Origin: a bacterium
GTDB taxonomy: Bacteria; Pseudomonadota; Gammaproteobacteria; Pseudomonadales; Moraxellaceae
Assembly (NCBI GenBank): GCA_029945725.1
Contig: JAQSDB010000011.1
Span: 1 to 64,000 of the forward strand
Direction: 5' to 3'
DNA length: 64,000 nt
Positions 47,644 through 55,550 of this stretch are shown piece by piece (the stretch's first letter is position 1; the number at the start of each line of letters is the position of its first letter). The position numbers and the translations under genes were made by a program. The notes below the pieces were generated by a model that was given only the letters and a program-made list of their open reading frames with translations, did not search any database and was not told the origin of the DNA.

Positions 47644-48498
47644 ATGGCCAGCACGCTCCCTGATCCCCTGGATTTCACGCCTCCGGCACTGGCTCGCCTG
47701 CAGCGCATGCTGGCTCCCCAGCGTTTCTGGTTCGCACCGCAGTATTACGGGCTCGAGCATCTGGACCCGCAGCGGCCGGCGCTCTATGTCGGCAACCACA
47801 CCTTGTACGGCGTGATCGATGCGCCGCTGATGGTGCTCGGCGTCTACGAGAAAACCGGCATTTATTTCCGCTCGCTGGGCGATCACTTTCATTTTGTGGT
47901 GCCGGGCTGGGGCAGCATGCTGCTGAATCATGGTGCCGTGGAAGGCACGCCGGAGAACTGTTCAAGACTGATGCAGGGGCGGCAGCACATCATCGTCTAC
48001 CCCGGCGGTGCCCGTGAGGTAATGAAAAACAAGGGCGAGGAATACCGTCTGGTGTGGAAGCGCCGTACCGGCTTTGCGCGCATGGCCATGCAGCACGGCT
48101 ACGACATCATTCCCTTTGCCGCTGTCGGCGCCGACGATGCCTACAACATCCGTTACGACAGCAAGCGTTTCCAGAACTCCCTGCTGGGCAAGCTGGCCGC
48201 CCGTACCGGCATCATGGACAGGGTTTTTCGCGGCGGCGACACGCTGGGCCCGCTGATTACCGGCGTGGGCGGCACCGCGCTGCCGCGCCCGGAAAAAATG
48301 TATTTCATGTTTGGCGAGCGCATTTCCACCCAGCCCCTGCAAGCCGCCTGCAATAATCCCGCTGCGCAATGGCAGGTCCGTCATGAGGTTGAAACGGCGA
48401 TTTACCGGCAAATGAACGAGCTGTTTGCCATTCGCGCGAAGGACACGGACTGGTCGTGGTGGCGCAAGAAGCTGATTGCGCGGCACGGGCAGGAGTAG
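47644..48498 (+). CDS. Lysophospholipid acyltransferase-like protein
   Basis: PlsC-fold acyltransferase: catalytic block GNHTLYGVID (NH-x4-D-like spacing) near residue 52, then YPGGAREVMKNKGEEY and PFAAVGADDAY. 284 aa, without an N-terminal membrane helix. It resembles the diacylglycerol-acyltransferase/TMEM68-like branch that acylates glycerolipids or wax/triacylglycerol precursors. It is divergent from the kinase gene with 225 bases between. The substrate is not assignable. Confidence 0.8.
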   Translation: MASTLPDPLDFTPPALARLQRMLAPQRFWFAPQYYGLEHLDPQRPALYVGNHTLYGVIDAPLMVLGVYEKTGIYFRSLGDHFHFVVPGWGSMLLNHGAVEGTPENCSRLMQGRQHIIVYPGGAREVMKNKGEEYRLVWKRRTGFARMAMQHGYDIIPFAAVGADDAYNIRYDSKRFQNSLLGKLAARTGIMDRVFRGGDTLGPLITGVGGTALPRPEKMYFMFGERISTQPLQAACNNPAAQWQVRHEVETAIYRQMNELFAIRAKDTDWSWWRKKLIARHGQE

Positions 48499-48865
48499 GT
48501 TTTTCTGACTGTGGTGGCGAATGAAAAAGCCGGCGCTTGCCGGCTTTTTCATAAAAGAACGAAGTCACTGGGTCCCCGCCTGCGTGGGGACGACAGCAGT
48601 TGAGGGGAGTGCAGAGCACTATCCCTGTGATGTTTTTATCTCCGGCCAGAATCCGGCAAGAAACCTGTCTCTTTGTGCCGCTCCATTTTCTGTCGTCCCC
48701 GCGCAGGCGGAGATCCAGTCGTTGAGGGGCTTGCAGGGCACTATCCCTGTGAGATTTTTTATCTCCGGCCAAAACCCGGTAAGAAGCCTGCCTCTTTGTG
48801 CGGCTCTGTTTTCTGTCGTCCCCGCGAAGGCGGGGACCCAGTGACTTGCCGGCTCATTCAGGGAC
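48499..48865. other. Repeat-filled gap between acyltransferase and GIY-YIG genes
   Basis: 367 bases without a gene, mostly occupied by the inverted-repeat-bounded array at 48562-48847. A short hairpin with GCCGGC arms (48528-48550) just after the acyltransferase gene could be its terminator. Confidence 0.7.
48562..48847. repeat. Inverted-repeat-bounded tandem array
   Basis: 35-bp terminal inverted repeats (48562-48596 and 48813-48847), two mismatches, enclose two tandem imperfect copies of a 122-bp unit (48599-48720 and 48721-48843). Each unit ends with the palindromic module CTGTCGTCCCCGCG... that also occurs at 29733. No protein is encoded. The layout is that of a non-autonomous MITE-like or REP-type element. 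Confidence 0.85.
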
Positions 48866-49153
48866 TTACCGGCAGATTTCCTCATATAAATCCCGCCAAT
48901 AGGGATTTGTTTCTTCAATAAGCCGGATTTTCCAGCTCCGGTTCCAGCGCTTTATCAGCTTCTCACGCCGGATGGCCGCCGTAATGCTCTCATGGGTTTC
49001 GTACCAAACCAGATTTTTGACCCCGTGCGTCCGGGTAAAGCCAGGCAGTAGTCCGGTTTTGTGTTGCCATATGCGCTGAATGATATTGCTGCTTACGCCG
49101 ACATAAAGCGTACCGTTACGCTCGCTGGCCAGCAGGTACACGTAACAAGCCAT
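48866..49153 (-). CDS. GIY-YIG nuclease family protein
   Basis: 95 residues made of a single GIY-YIG domain: YVYLLASERNGTLYVGVSSN gives the two Tyr motifs (YVY/YVG), followed by RIWQHKTG, VWYETHESITAAIRREKLIKRW and the conserved Glu and Asn near the end (LIEETNPYWRDL). Such stand-alone proteins (UPF0213-like) occur singly in many genomes. Here it lies 19 bases from an inverted-repeat array, the pairing noted as a finding. Start ATG 49153. Confidence 0.88.
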   Translation of the reverse strand: MACYVYLLASERNGTLYVGVSSNIIQRIWQHKTGLLPGFTRTHGVKNLVWYETHESITAAIRREKLIKRWNRSWKIRLIEETNPYWRDLYEEICR

Positions 49154-49192
49154 TTATTATCCATCCATGGATACAGAGAAAACCCAAATCTC

Positions 49193-50026
49193 CTAAAGCG
49201 ACCAGCCTGCCGCCGTTTCCCGGACCTTGCCTTCGTCGCGCAGCTTGATCAGGTGCGCGTGCAGGGAATAACGCGCCACCGGATGCAGCGCCGGATTCAC
49301 ATCGTCGTACACATGCGGCGTCAGGGTTTCCAGTGACTGTGCGCTGGACGAGAGTTTTCCCTGCACCTTGGCCTCGCGCGCCAGGCGATGATGAATGGTG
49401 AACTGGATCAGCGCCTGGGCATTGTCGATCAGATCGCCATGGCCCGGTGCGATGGCGGCAATGGTTTCCCGCGAGAGCAGTTCCAGCGAGCGCAGGTAAT
49501 CCGCCATGCTGCCCGAAGGCGGAATGATCACCACGGTGGAGCCGTTGATGAGGTGGTCGCCGCTGAACAGCAGGGCTTCGTCTTCCAGCAGGTAGCAGAG
49601 GTGATTGCCGACATGACCCGGCGTGTGCAGCGCGCGCAGGGAAAATTCCGCGGTTTTCAGCACATCATCGTGCGCCAGTATTTTATCAATGTGGATCAGC
49701 GCCTGTGCCGGATCACCGGCCAGCGGAGCCTGGCCGAGAATTGCGGCGCCAGTGCGCGCTTTCAGTTCAAGCGCTGCCGGTGCGTGATCCTGATGCGTAT
49801 GCGTGAGCACGATCCAGCGGATGCTGCCGCCGAGTTTTTCCGCCGCGGCGATCAGCGCATCCACATGCGCGCTGTCTGCCGGGCCCGGATCAAGCACGGC
49901 AATCTCGCGCCGGCCGATCAGGTAGGAATTGGTGCCGGGGCCGGTCATGAAACCCGGATTCGGGGCCAGCACCCGCGTCACGCGGGGGCTGAGGGCAACG
50001 GGTTTGCCTGCCAGCAGCTCAGGCAT
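49193..50026 (-). CDS. MBL-fold metallo-hydrolase (LACTB2-like)
   Basis: Metallo-beta-lactamase fold: THTHQDHAPAA metal motif, HTPGHVGNHL, LFSGDHLING and PGHGD. 277 aa with a C-terminal winged-helix-like extension (HPVARYSLHAHLIKLRDEGKV), as in LACTB2-type hydrolases. The start ATG 50026 overlaps the end of the enoyl-CoA hydratase gene by eight bases, so the two are coupled. Thioesterase or RNase activities are known in the group; with an enoyl-CoA hydratase beside it a thioesterase-like role is plausible. Confidence 0.85.
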   Translation of the reverse strand: MPELLAGKPVALSPRVTRVLAPNPGFMTGPGTNSYLIGRREIAVLDPGPADSAHVDALIAAAEKLGGSIRWIVLTHTHQDHAPAALELKARTGAAILGQAPLAGDPAQALIHIDKILAHDDVLKTAEFSLRALHTPGHVGNHLCYLLEDEALLFSGDHLINGSTVVIIPPSGSMADYLRSLELLSRETIAAIAPGHGDLIDNAQALIQFTIHHRLAREAKVQGKLSSSAQSLETLTPHVYDDVNPALHPVARYSLHAHLIKLRDEGKVRETAAGWSL

Positions 50027-50708
50027 GGATCAGTCCGCGTGCCGTGGCGAGTTCCACCACCGTGGGGCGCAGCAGGCGCTTGATAGCGCTGTAGGTCGGG
50101 CGATGCTTTTGCGCCATCATCTCGGCAAACGCGAGTGCTTCCGGCAGCAGGCCGGTGTCGCTGTGAATGCTGTCGGCCACTTTCATCTGCAGGGCTTCGG
50201 CACCACCCACGGCCTTGCCGGTGAGGGCAAGATCACGCAGGGCCTGGGCATCGGGCAGCAGCCGGATCACGTCGGTCATCACCTGGGTGAAGGGAATCTT
50301 GATATTCACTTCAGAAAAACAGAAACGGCCGCGGTCTTCGCGCATCAGGCGGAAATCGCAGGCCGAGGCCAGAATGGCGCCGCCGGCATAGCAGTTGCCG
50401 TTGATGGCCGCGATCACGGGCAGGTTCAGCGTGGCCACGCGCAGAAAAACATTTTCCAGCTTTTCCACAAAATCCTGAAAGACATCCGGTGATTGCGTCA
50501 GCAGCCAGGTGAGATCAATGCCGTTGCAGAAGGTCTTGGGGTGATCGCTGGTGATGAGGAGCGCAGCACCGTCGTAGTTGCTCTCGATCTTGTCGAAGTG
50601 CTGATGGTATTCAGCAAGCACATCGGGGTTGAAGGTGTTGTCCTTTTCCCCATTGGTCAGGGTGAGGATATAAACCGCTCCGCGTTTCTCAAGCTTCATG
50701 AACGACAT
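50019..50708 (-). CDS. Enoyl-CoA hydratase/isomerase family protein
   Basis: Crotonase fold, 229 aa, shorter than typical 260-aa hydratases. The oxyanion segment is TFCNGIDLTWLL and INGNCYAGGAILASACDFRLM. In the catalytic region it has FSEVNIKIPFT rather than the double-Glu pair of hydratases, closer to delta3-delta2-enoyl-CoA isomerases (PECI-like). It heads the two-gene unit with the MBL hydrolase. Confidence 0.83.
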   Translation of the reverse strand: MSFMKLEKRGAVYILTLTNGEKDNTFNPDVLAEYHQHFDKIESNYDGAALLITSDHPKTFCNGIDLTWLLTQSPDVFQDFVEKLENVFLRVATLNLPVIAAINGNCYAGGAILASACDFRLMREDRGRFCFSEVNIKIPFTQVMTDVIRLLPDAQALRDLALTGKAVGGAEALQMKVADSIHSDTGLLPEALAFAEMMAQKHRPTYSAIKRLLRPTVVELATARGLIHA

Positions 50709-50721
50709 GGGTATTCATCCC

Positions 50722-50820
50722 GTAGGGTGGGCCAGGGCGAAGCTGTAACCGAAGGGAATCCCCCGGGCAGCCCAATGATGGTGGTACATACAAAGTGTTG
50801 GGGCATTACCCCAACCTGCG
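50722..50820 (+). repeat. Repeat unit R1
   Basis: Diverged core copy: starts GTAGGGTGGG, contains GTAACCGAAGGGAATCCC, ends with TTACCCCAACCTGCG. Leftmost of six related units. Confidence 0.75.
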
Positions 50821-50960
50821 AATGGGCGAAGTTTAACGGCAGGGCAGTGCCGCGGCTACGGAGTTTGTAAGGGCTGTTTTGCGGGCACTGTTTTGTGAAG
50901 ACGGATTTTTGAGGGCTGTTTTGAGGGAGGTAGCGTGGTCAGTGCGGGTGCCGGAGCCTG

Positions 50961-50966
50961 TACAAT
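50961..50966 (+). promoter_or_regulatory. Candidate -10 for yaaA
   Basis: TACAAT 30 bases before the yaaA ATG; only a poor -35 (TGGTCA at 50936, 19-nt spacing). Confidence 0.3.
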
Positions 50967-50995
50967 CGCCGCATCCAGGCCCTGATGACCGCCCC

Positions 50996-51775
50996 ATGCT
51001 GATCATGCTTTCCCCCGCCAAAACCCTTGATTACGCAAGCCCGGTGCCGGCCTTGCCGCTGACCACGCCGGATTTTCTCAGGCAGAGCCAGGCCCTGATC
51101 GCCATCCTGCGCGATCTTTCGGTGCAGGATGTGGCCGGCCTCATGCACCTGAGCGACAAGCTCGCCGCGCTCAATGTCGCGCGCTTTGGCGACTGGTCGC
51201 CACGCTTTACCGAGAGCAATTCGCGCGCCGCCATCCTCGCGTTCATGGGCGATGTCTATGAAGGCATGCAGGCAAAAACCTTCACGCCCGACGACCACGA
51301 TTTTGCACAAGCGCACCTGCGCATCCTCTCCGGTCTTTACGGCCTGCTGCGCCCGCTCGACCGCCTGCAGCCCTACCGCCTGGAAATGGGCACGGCACTC
51401 GCCAATCCCGCCGGCCGCAATCTCTACGCCTTCTGGGGCGACAGCATTGCGCAGGCACTGAACAAGGCGCTGGCCGGGCAGGGCGATGAGGTGCTCATCA
51501 ACCTCGCCTCAGACGAGTACAGCAAGGCCGCCCTCACCAGCGCACTCAAGGCGCGGGTGGTCACACCACAGTTCCGCGAGGAAAAAAACGGCCAGTCCAG
51601 AATCGTGAGTTTCTACGCCAAACGTGCCCGCGGCCTGATGAGCTCGTATATCGTGCGCAACCGGCTGAATGAGGTGGCTGCCCTCAGGGATTTTGCTGCC
51701 GATGGTTATGCCTTCAACAAGAAACTTTCAAAGGGCGATACGCTGGTGTTTACGCGCGAGATGCCGGTGAAGTAG
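50996..51775 (+). CDS. yaaA: Peroxide stress protein YaaA
   Basis: DUF328/UPF0246 protein that limits intracellular iron and DNA damage during hydrogen peroxide stress. LIMLSPAKTLD at the N-terminus, LSGLYGLLRPLDRLQPYRLEMG in parts, NLASDEYSKA and the C-terminal YAFNKKLSKGDTLVFTR are family blocks. ATG 50996 gives 259 aa; upstream in-frame sequence from 50879 is not conserved. It sits between repeat units R1 and R2 but is a core gene. Confidence 0.95.
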   Translation: MLIMLSPAKTLDYASPVPALPLTTPDFLRQSQALIAILRDLSVQDVAGLMHLSDKLAALNVARFGDWSPRFTESNSRAAILAFMGDVYEGMQAKTFTPDDHDFAQAHLRILSGLYGLLRPLDRLQPYRLEMGTALANPAGRNLYAFWGDSIAQALNKALAGQGDEVLINLASDEYSKAALTSALKARVVTPQFREEKNGQSRIVSFYAKRARGLMSSYIVRNRLNEVAALRDFAADGYAFNKKLSKGDTLVFTREMPVK

Positions 51776-51782
51776 GCCGGAT

Positions 51783-51892
51783 GCGGGTTGGGGAAGGGTA
51801 ATGCCGTAACCGAAGGGAATCCCGCGGGACAGACCGGCGCTGGCGGTGATTTCAGGAATGTTGGAGTGCATTGCATTTACCCCAAGCTATGC
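51783..51892 (+). repeat. Repeat unit R2
   Basis: Core copy with GGGTTGGGG at the left, GTAACCGAAGGGAATCCCGC inside, GATTTCAGGAATGTTGG, and TTTACCCCAAGC at the right. Confidence 0.8.
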
Positions 51893-52005
51893 TTGCTCAA
51901 TCGCAAACTAAAGCAGCAGGGCTGAATGACTTGAGGGATTTTCTGTTGGAAGTGGCTCTTTGACCACTTCGGTCCCAAGATCATGAATTGTCAATGAGGT
52001 GCATC

Positions 52006-52290
52006 ATGACTACATATAAGAGAAATTTGTGGGCCTGGGTGTGCTTTATGTCTCTTGGGTTCTTAATAATACTGGCTGGCTTATATGTGTGGGGTGGATT
52101 TGCGGCACTTTTATTCGTCGAGGTGCTTGGCGCCAATTTTTTCTTTGATCGAATCACCTGCCCGAATTGTGAAACGCGGGTAACCTTTAGGGCAGCCTCT
52201 CCCCGCCTTGTTTTACCTTGGGAAATTCGTAATACCTTTTTTCCAAAAAAATGTCAGAAGTGTGGTTGGGATTTGGATAAGGATCTCTGA
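52006..52290 (+). CDS. Small membrane protein with zinc ribbon
   Basis: 94 residues. Two adjacent hydrophobic segments (about residues 8-28 and 31-48) are followed by a cytoplasmic CPNC...CQKCG tetra-cysteine zinc ribbon (CxxC pairs near residues 53 and 84). ATG 52006 has GAGGT upstream; an in-frame ATG at 51988 does not. No known family. It is a single gene bounded by repeat units R2 and R3. Confidence 0.7.
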   Translation: MTTYKRNLWAWVCFMSLGFLIILAGLYVWGGFAALLFVEVLGANFFFDRITCPNCETRVTFRAASPRLVLPWEIRNTFFPKKCQKCGWDLDKDL

Positions 52291-52316
52291 ATTCATGGCA
52301 ACCGACCAGTCGAGCA

Positions 52317-52500
52317 GGGGCGGGCTAGGGCAATGCCATGACCGAAGAGAATCCCGCGGGGCAGCCTAACGCGGGAGCTAATTTCAGGAAGGTTGGGGTG
52401 GATTGCATTTAGCCCGTCCTGTACTTGTTGCACGGAGCCGGCCGGTAAATCTGACTAAATGAGCGGTGGTGGTTAAAAATATTCCCTCAGTTCCCTTTAT
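52317..52500 (+). repeat. Repeat unit R3 with tail
   Basis: Core (52317-52420) with GACCGAAGAGAATCCCGC and GGTTGGGGTGGATTGCATT, then the tail: GCACGGAGCCGGCCGG, ATGAGCGGTGGTGGTTAAAA (52470-52489) and TTCCCTTTAT at the stop codon of the leftward glycosyltransferase gene. Confidence 0.85.
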
Positions 52501-53802
52501 TCATATCAAGCCGGACACAACATCATTCAGATTATTCACATCAATATAAAAAGAATCGTGTATATCTTTTAATTTATGCGCATCACGATTTTCTGAAACA
52601 TATAGCATCTCGGCGCCAACATGTTTTGCAATGGTTGAAAAACCGGAAAAAGGCAGGTCGCTTTTTGAAAAAACAATAACCTTGCAGTGTTTTTTGCAAA
52701 ACACTATGTTTGTGAATGCTGCACCTGACCCTCCGGCAATGAACTCCGCATTACTGAACATGGAAACTTGATCGGCCACCGAATAGTCCTCAGGATGAAC
52801 CATTTTAAAACCATATTTCTCCAATACACCAATCACTTCACTTTCATTAAAATTTCTCCGCGTGCTTGCCTTGCTTCTTGAAAGATATATCCGCTTGGGA
52901 AATTCATTTTTAGTAGCTAACGGCAGCAAAACTTTTCGAATGTAATCAAGCGAAGTCAGATCAAATAAAACATCACTGGCCTGAATATCACTGTCATCCA
53001 CAAAGTTTGGAGGAATGAAGTTTTGGCAAGAAAAATAATGGAGCTTGTTAACCACATGCCATTTCCCTTCATTCACAAATACAATCCGCCTGGAATCCTT
53101 GTTGAAATAAGACAGCAGCTCAAGGTACTGAGGAACTTTAGAGCAGATTGAATCCACTAGAATTGGAATATTTATATCTATTCCCGATCTGTTAATTTGC
53201 GAAAACCTGGTCATTACCTCAAATAAAAGGTGGTAATAATTCCATGAGTAATTATTACACAAAAAAATGGCTTCGCCAAAGGCATCACAAGAATAGCTTT
53301 TTCTTGCCAATAAAAAATCTTTACCACAAAACTTTATGGCTCTGTCGGTATATCGGTATCTATTGTTTTTGTCGTAGGACTTTATGTCGTATATGGCGCT
53401 TTTTTTCTTTAAAAAAACAATGCTTGAATCCCCGATAACCACGGCCTCATCAAAAACAGCCATGTAAGCCGTGTGTCCTGTCACGGCCATCATTTCAGAA
53501 GACTTTAATTTATCTTTATAAAATAAGGGAGGGCTATAACTAAGAAAAACCGGATTATCCGAAATGCACTCGATGCCCTCAATGCGCTCAGACACACAGT
53601 CTTCCAGGGCTTCAAATTTTCTGGACTCGAAAGAGTTTAGAGTCACTATTTCGGCTATTTTCTTTAAAAAATAATTACCATTCAATAACAGTAAAGTGAG
53701 ATCAAGAGCCGTTGCCTGTATATTTTTTTTAATGGCCCTCACTGATAATAAAACTGGTTTTGGAACCGTCCTTCTTCTTATGCTTCTTATTGAAAAATCC
53801 AT
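52501..53802 (-). CDS. GT61-family glycosyltransferase
   Basis: Predicted nucleotide-sugar glycosyltransferase of the DUF563/GT61 family. C-terminal blocks RIYLSRSKASTRRNFNE, YGFKMVHPEDYSVADQVSM and GGSGAAFTNIVF are typical; an NYSWNYYHLLFEV block with the conserved His lies earlier. Start at ATG 53802 (433 aa), with AAGGA upstream; an upstream in-frame start at 53865 overlaps unit R4. The gene is clearly AT-rich with many AAA/AAT codons, unlike the flanking DNA, so recently acquired. No other polysaccharide genes are nearby. Confidence 0.82.
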   Translation of the reverse strand: MDFSIRSIRRRTVPKPVLLSVRAIKKNIQATALDLTLLLLNGNYFLKKIAEIVTLNSFESRKFEALEDCVSERIEGIECISDNPVFLSYSPPLFYKDKLKSSEMMAVTGHTAYMAVFDEAVVIGDSSIVFLKKKSAIYDIKSYDKNNRYRYTDRAIKFCGKDFLLARKSYSCDAFGEAIFLCNNYSWNYYHLLFEVMTRFSQINRSGIDINIPILVDSICSKVPQYLELLSYFNKDSRRIVFVNEGKWHVVNKLHYFSCQNFIPPNFVDDSDIQASDVLFDLTSLDYIRKVLLPLATKNEFPKRIYLSRSKASTRRNFNESEVIGVLEKYGFKMVHPEDYSVADQVSMFSNAEFIAGGSGAAFTNIVFCKKHCKVIVFSKSDLPFSGFSTIAKHVGAEMLYVSENRDAHKLKDIHDSFYIDVNNLNDVVSGLI

Positions 53803-53878
53803 TACGTTATTTTCCTTTAAATTGTTGTCGCCAAATGCCAGAAGAGCGACTAACAATGCCGTCAATTATAACGAAAAA

Positions 53879-54094
53879 AGTGACGGAAGGATTAAATTTT
53901 AACCGGTCGGGAAGATCGGGCCAGGGCAGAGTCGTAACCGAAGGGAATCCCGCGGGGCAGCCTGGCGCGAGTGCTGATTTCAGGAATGTTGGGGTGTATT
54001 GCATTTACCCCGTCATGTGCTTGTTGCACGGAGCCGGCCGGGAAATCAGGGGGCATGAGTGGTGGTTAATAAATACTCCCTCCATCTCCTTTAT
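53879..54094 (+). repeat. Repeat unit R4 (complete: head, core, tail)
   Basis: Head GTGACGGAAGGATTAAATTT then TTAACCGGTCGGG; core with CCGAAGGGAATCCCGCGGGG and GATTTCAGGAATGTTGGGG; tail with GGAGCCGGCCGGGAAATC, ATGAGTGGTGGTTAATAAAT and CTCCTTTAT. The outer ends AAATTTTAACC (53894-53904) and GGTTAATAAATAC (54061-54073) are near-complementary. Confidence 0.88.
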
Positions 54095-54130
54095 CCGTCC
54101 CATCAGGGCCGTCGCACCTGCAGTGAATGG

Positions 54131-54538
54131 TTATGCGTCTCCTCGCTCCGCTCCCGGAAACCACTCAATGTGCTGATCACCTTGCCGCCCGATATACAGC
54201 ACACGCTGCCCGCGAAGAAACGCAAAATACGATTGAACGCCTGAATTCGTTGCCCTGACGCAGAATTGCCGGAACTTCTGGCCATTCTGCTGGCTATCCA
54301 GAATCGCTGCCCGAAGTTCAGCTGCATTGAAGTCAGTAGCGACCTCTGGCAGATCTTCATACACCAACGGAGTGACGACGACTCCACCGTTTGCGCTGTA
54401 GAAGGAAAACGACAGAGATACAAAGTCAACGTGGTAGTACTCCACGCCCTCTTTGATGAGATTCCCCACAATTTCGGGGAAAGGCATTGAGCCGGAGAGT
54501 GTAACTTCCGCCATCTTTCTGATCACATCAGCGTTCAC
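54131..54538 (-). CDS. DUF1398 family protein (YbcV-like)
   Basis: 135 residues. NADVIRKMAEVTLSGSMPFPEIV, then LIKEGVEYYHVDFVSLSFSFYS and LRAAILDSQQNGQKF are the DUF1398 blocks; E. coli YbcV, in a cryptic prophage, is a relative. Function unknown. Start GTG 54538 with GGAGAAACC upstream. It is a single gene bounded exactly by repeat units R4 (at its 3' side) and R5 (behind its start). Confidence 0.82.
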   Translation of the reverse strand: MNADVIRKMAEVTLSGSMPFPEIVGNLIKEGVEYYHVDFVSLSFSFYSANGGVVVTPLVYEDLPEVATDFNAAELRAAILDSQQNGQKFRQFCVRATNSGVQSYFAFLRGQRVLYIGRQGDQHIEWFPGAERGDA

Positions 54539-54560
54539 GAAGGTTTCTCCTGACGAAAAA

Positions 54561-54712
54561 GGTGACGGATGGATAAAATTTTAACCAGTCGAGCGGGTTG
54601 GGGTAAAGCGAAGCCGTGACCAAAGGGAATTCCGCAGGGCAGCCTAACGCGAGTGCTGATTTCAGGAATGTTGGGGTGCGTTGCATTTACCCCAACCTAC
54701 GCTTTTTCAATG
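54561..54712 (+). repeat. Repeat unit R5 (head and core)
   Basis: Head GTGACGGATGGATAAAATTT then TTAACCAGTCGAGC; core bounded by perfect arms GGTTGGGGTAAA (54597-54608) and TTTACCCCAACC (54686-54697). The tail is missing; the stop codon of the leftward gene at 54707 lies at its end. Confidence 0.88.
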
Positions 54713-55459
54713 AGTTCGCGTTGCCGGTTTGTGCGAAAAGAGGAAGATACACGACACCATCAATACCAGTAATGTGGCAGATGCCGAGTAGCGGCTTAAT
54801 TCCAGGCCGCCCTTGCTTGCCGGTTTGTCCAGATAGTCGCCGACGACCGCACCCAGCGGGCGCGTCAGTATGAATGCCGCCCAGAAAAGTACGGTATGAG
54901 AAATTCTTGTTCGGTAATACGCCACTGCAATGGCTGCCAGCATGGCGCCGAACACCAGCGCGCCACCACCGTAGCCAAGCCCTGCCGTATCAGCCGTCCA
55001 GTCGCCGAGAGCCGTTCCCAGGGTTTGGGAAAACATGATTGTTACCCAATAGAATATTTCGGATTTCGGTGAACTCACGGTCTCTATCGCCACTGAACCC
55101 AGCGAGTGATACCAGACCAGCAGTGACAGCATAAGCAGGGTGAACAGGATCGCTGTTCCGCCCGCATAACCGATGCCCAGCGAGCGGTCGGCAAAGTCTG
55201 CCAGCGTTGTTCCCACCGTGGTCGTTGCAATAATGGTCGTCCAGTACAGGGCGGGATGGAATTTCCTTGCGGAAACCTGGGCGATGACCGCCATCATGAA
55301 GATGGCTGAAAATATCCCGGTACTAACGAGATAGCCCAGATTCATTGACATGGACGCAGCGTCGCCGCCCGTCTCGCCAAGCGTTGTGGCAAGGATCTTT
55401 ATGATCCAGAAGATCAGCGTTACTTCAGGAACCTTGCTGAGAACCTCTTGCTTTTCCAC
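54707..55459 (-). CDS. COG4705-type membrane protein with fourfold repeat
   Basis: 250 residues, about eight hydrophobic segments. A motif of the form T-x-G-x3-G/A-D recurs four times: TTLGETGGD, TTVGTTLAD, QTLGTALGD and RPLGAVVGD, each followed by a Gly/Tyr-rich turn, so the protein is built from four similar helix pairs. This matches the uncharacterised COG4705 family. Function unknown; the buried Thr/Asp residues suggest ion or metal transport. Start GTG 55459 with AAGGA upstream. It lies between units R5 and R6. Confidence 0.8.
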   Translation of the reverse strand: MEKQEVLSKVPEVTLIFWIIKILATTLGETGGDAASMSMNLGYLVSTGIFSAIFMMAVIAQVSARKFHPALYWTTIIATTTVGTTLADFADRSLGIGYAGGTAILFTLLMLSLLVWYHSLGSVAIETVSSPKSEIFYWVTIMFSQTLGTALGDWTADTAGLGYGGGALVFGAMLAAIAVAYYRTRISHTVLFWAAFILTRPLGAVVGDYLDKPASKGGLELSRYSASATLLVLMVSCIFLFSHKPATRTH

Positions 55460-55477
55460 ATTGATTCCTTGTTTGTT

Positions 55478-55550
55478 CAGTCGGGCAGGCCGGGGAGTCT
55501 GAGTGCATGAGCGGTGGTGGTTAAAAAATACTCCCTCCGACCCCTTTATT
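55478..55550 (+). repeat. Repeat unit R6 (core deleted)
   Basis: Head remnant CAGTCGGGC joined to a tail with GGCCGGGGAGTCTG, ATGAGCGGTGGTGGTTAAAA and CCCCTTTATT, ending at the stop codon of the leftward HerA gene. The inverted-repeat core is missing. Confidence 0.75.

Noticed and set aside
50722-55550. Integron with attC sites
   Set aside because: Units are about 180 bp, lack the RYYYAAC/GTTRRRY pair in proper position, cargo genes are in mixed orientation relative to the first units, and no integrase gene is present.
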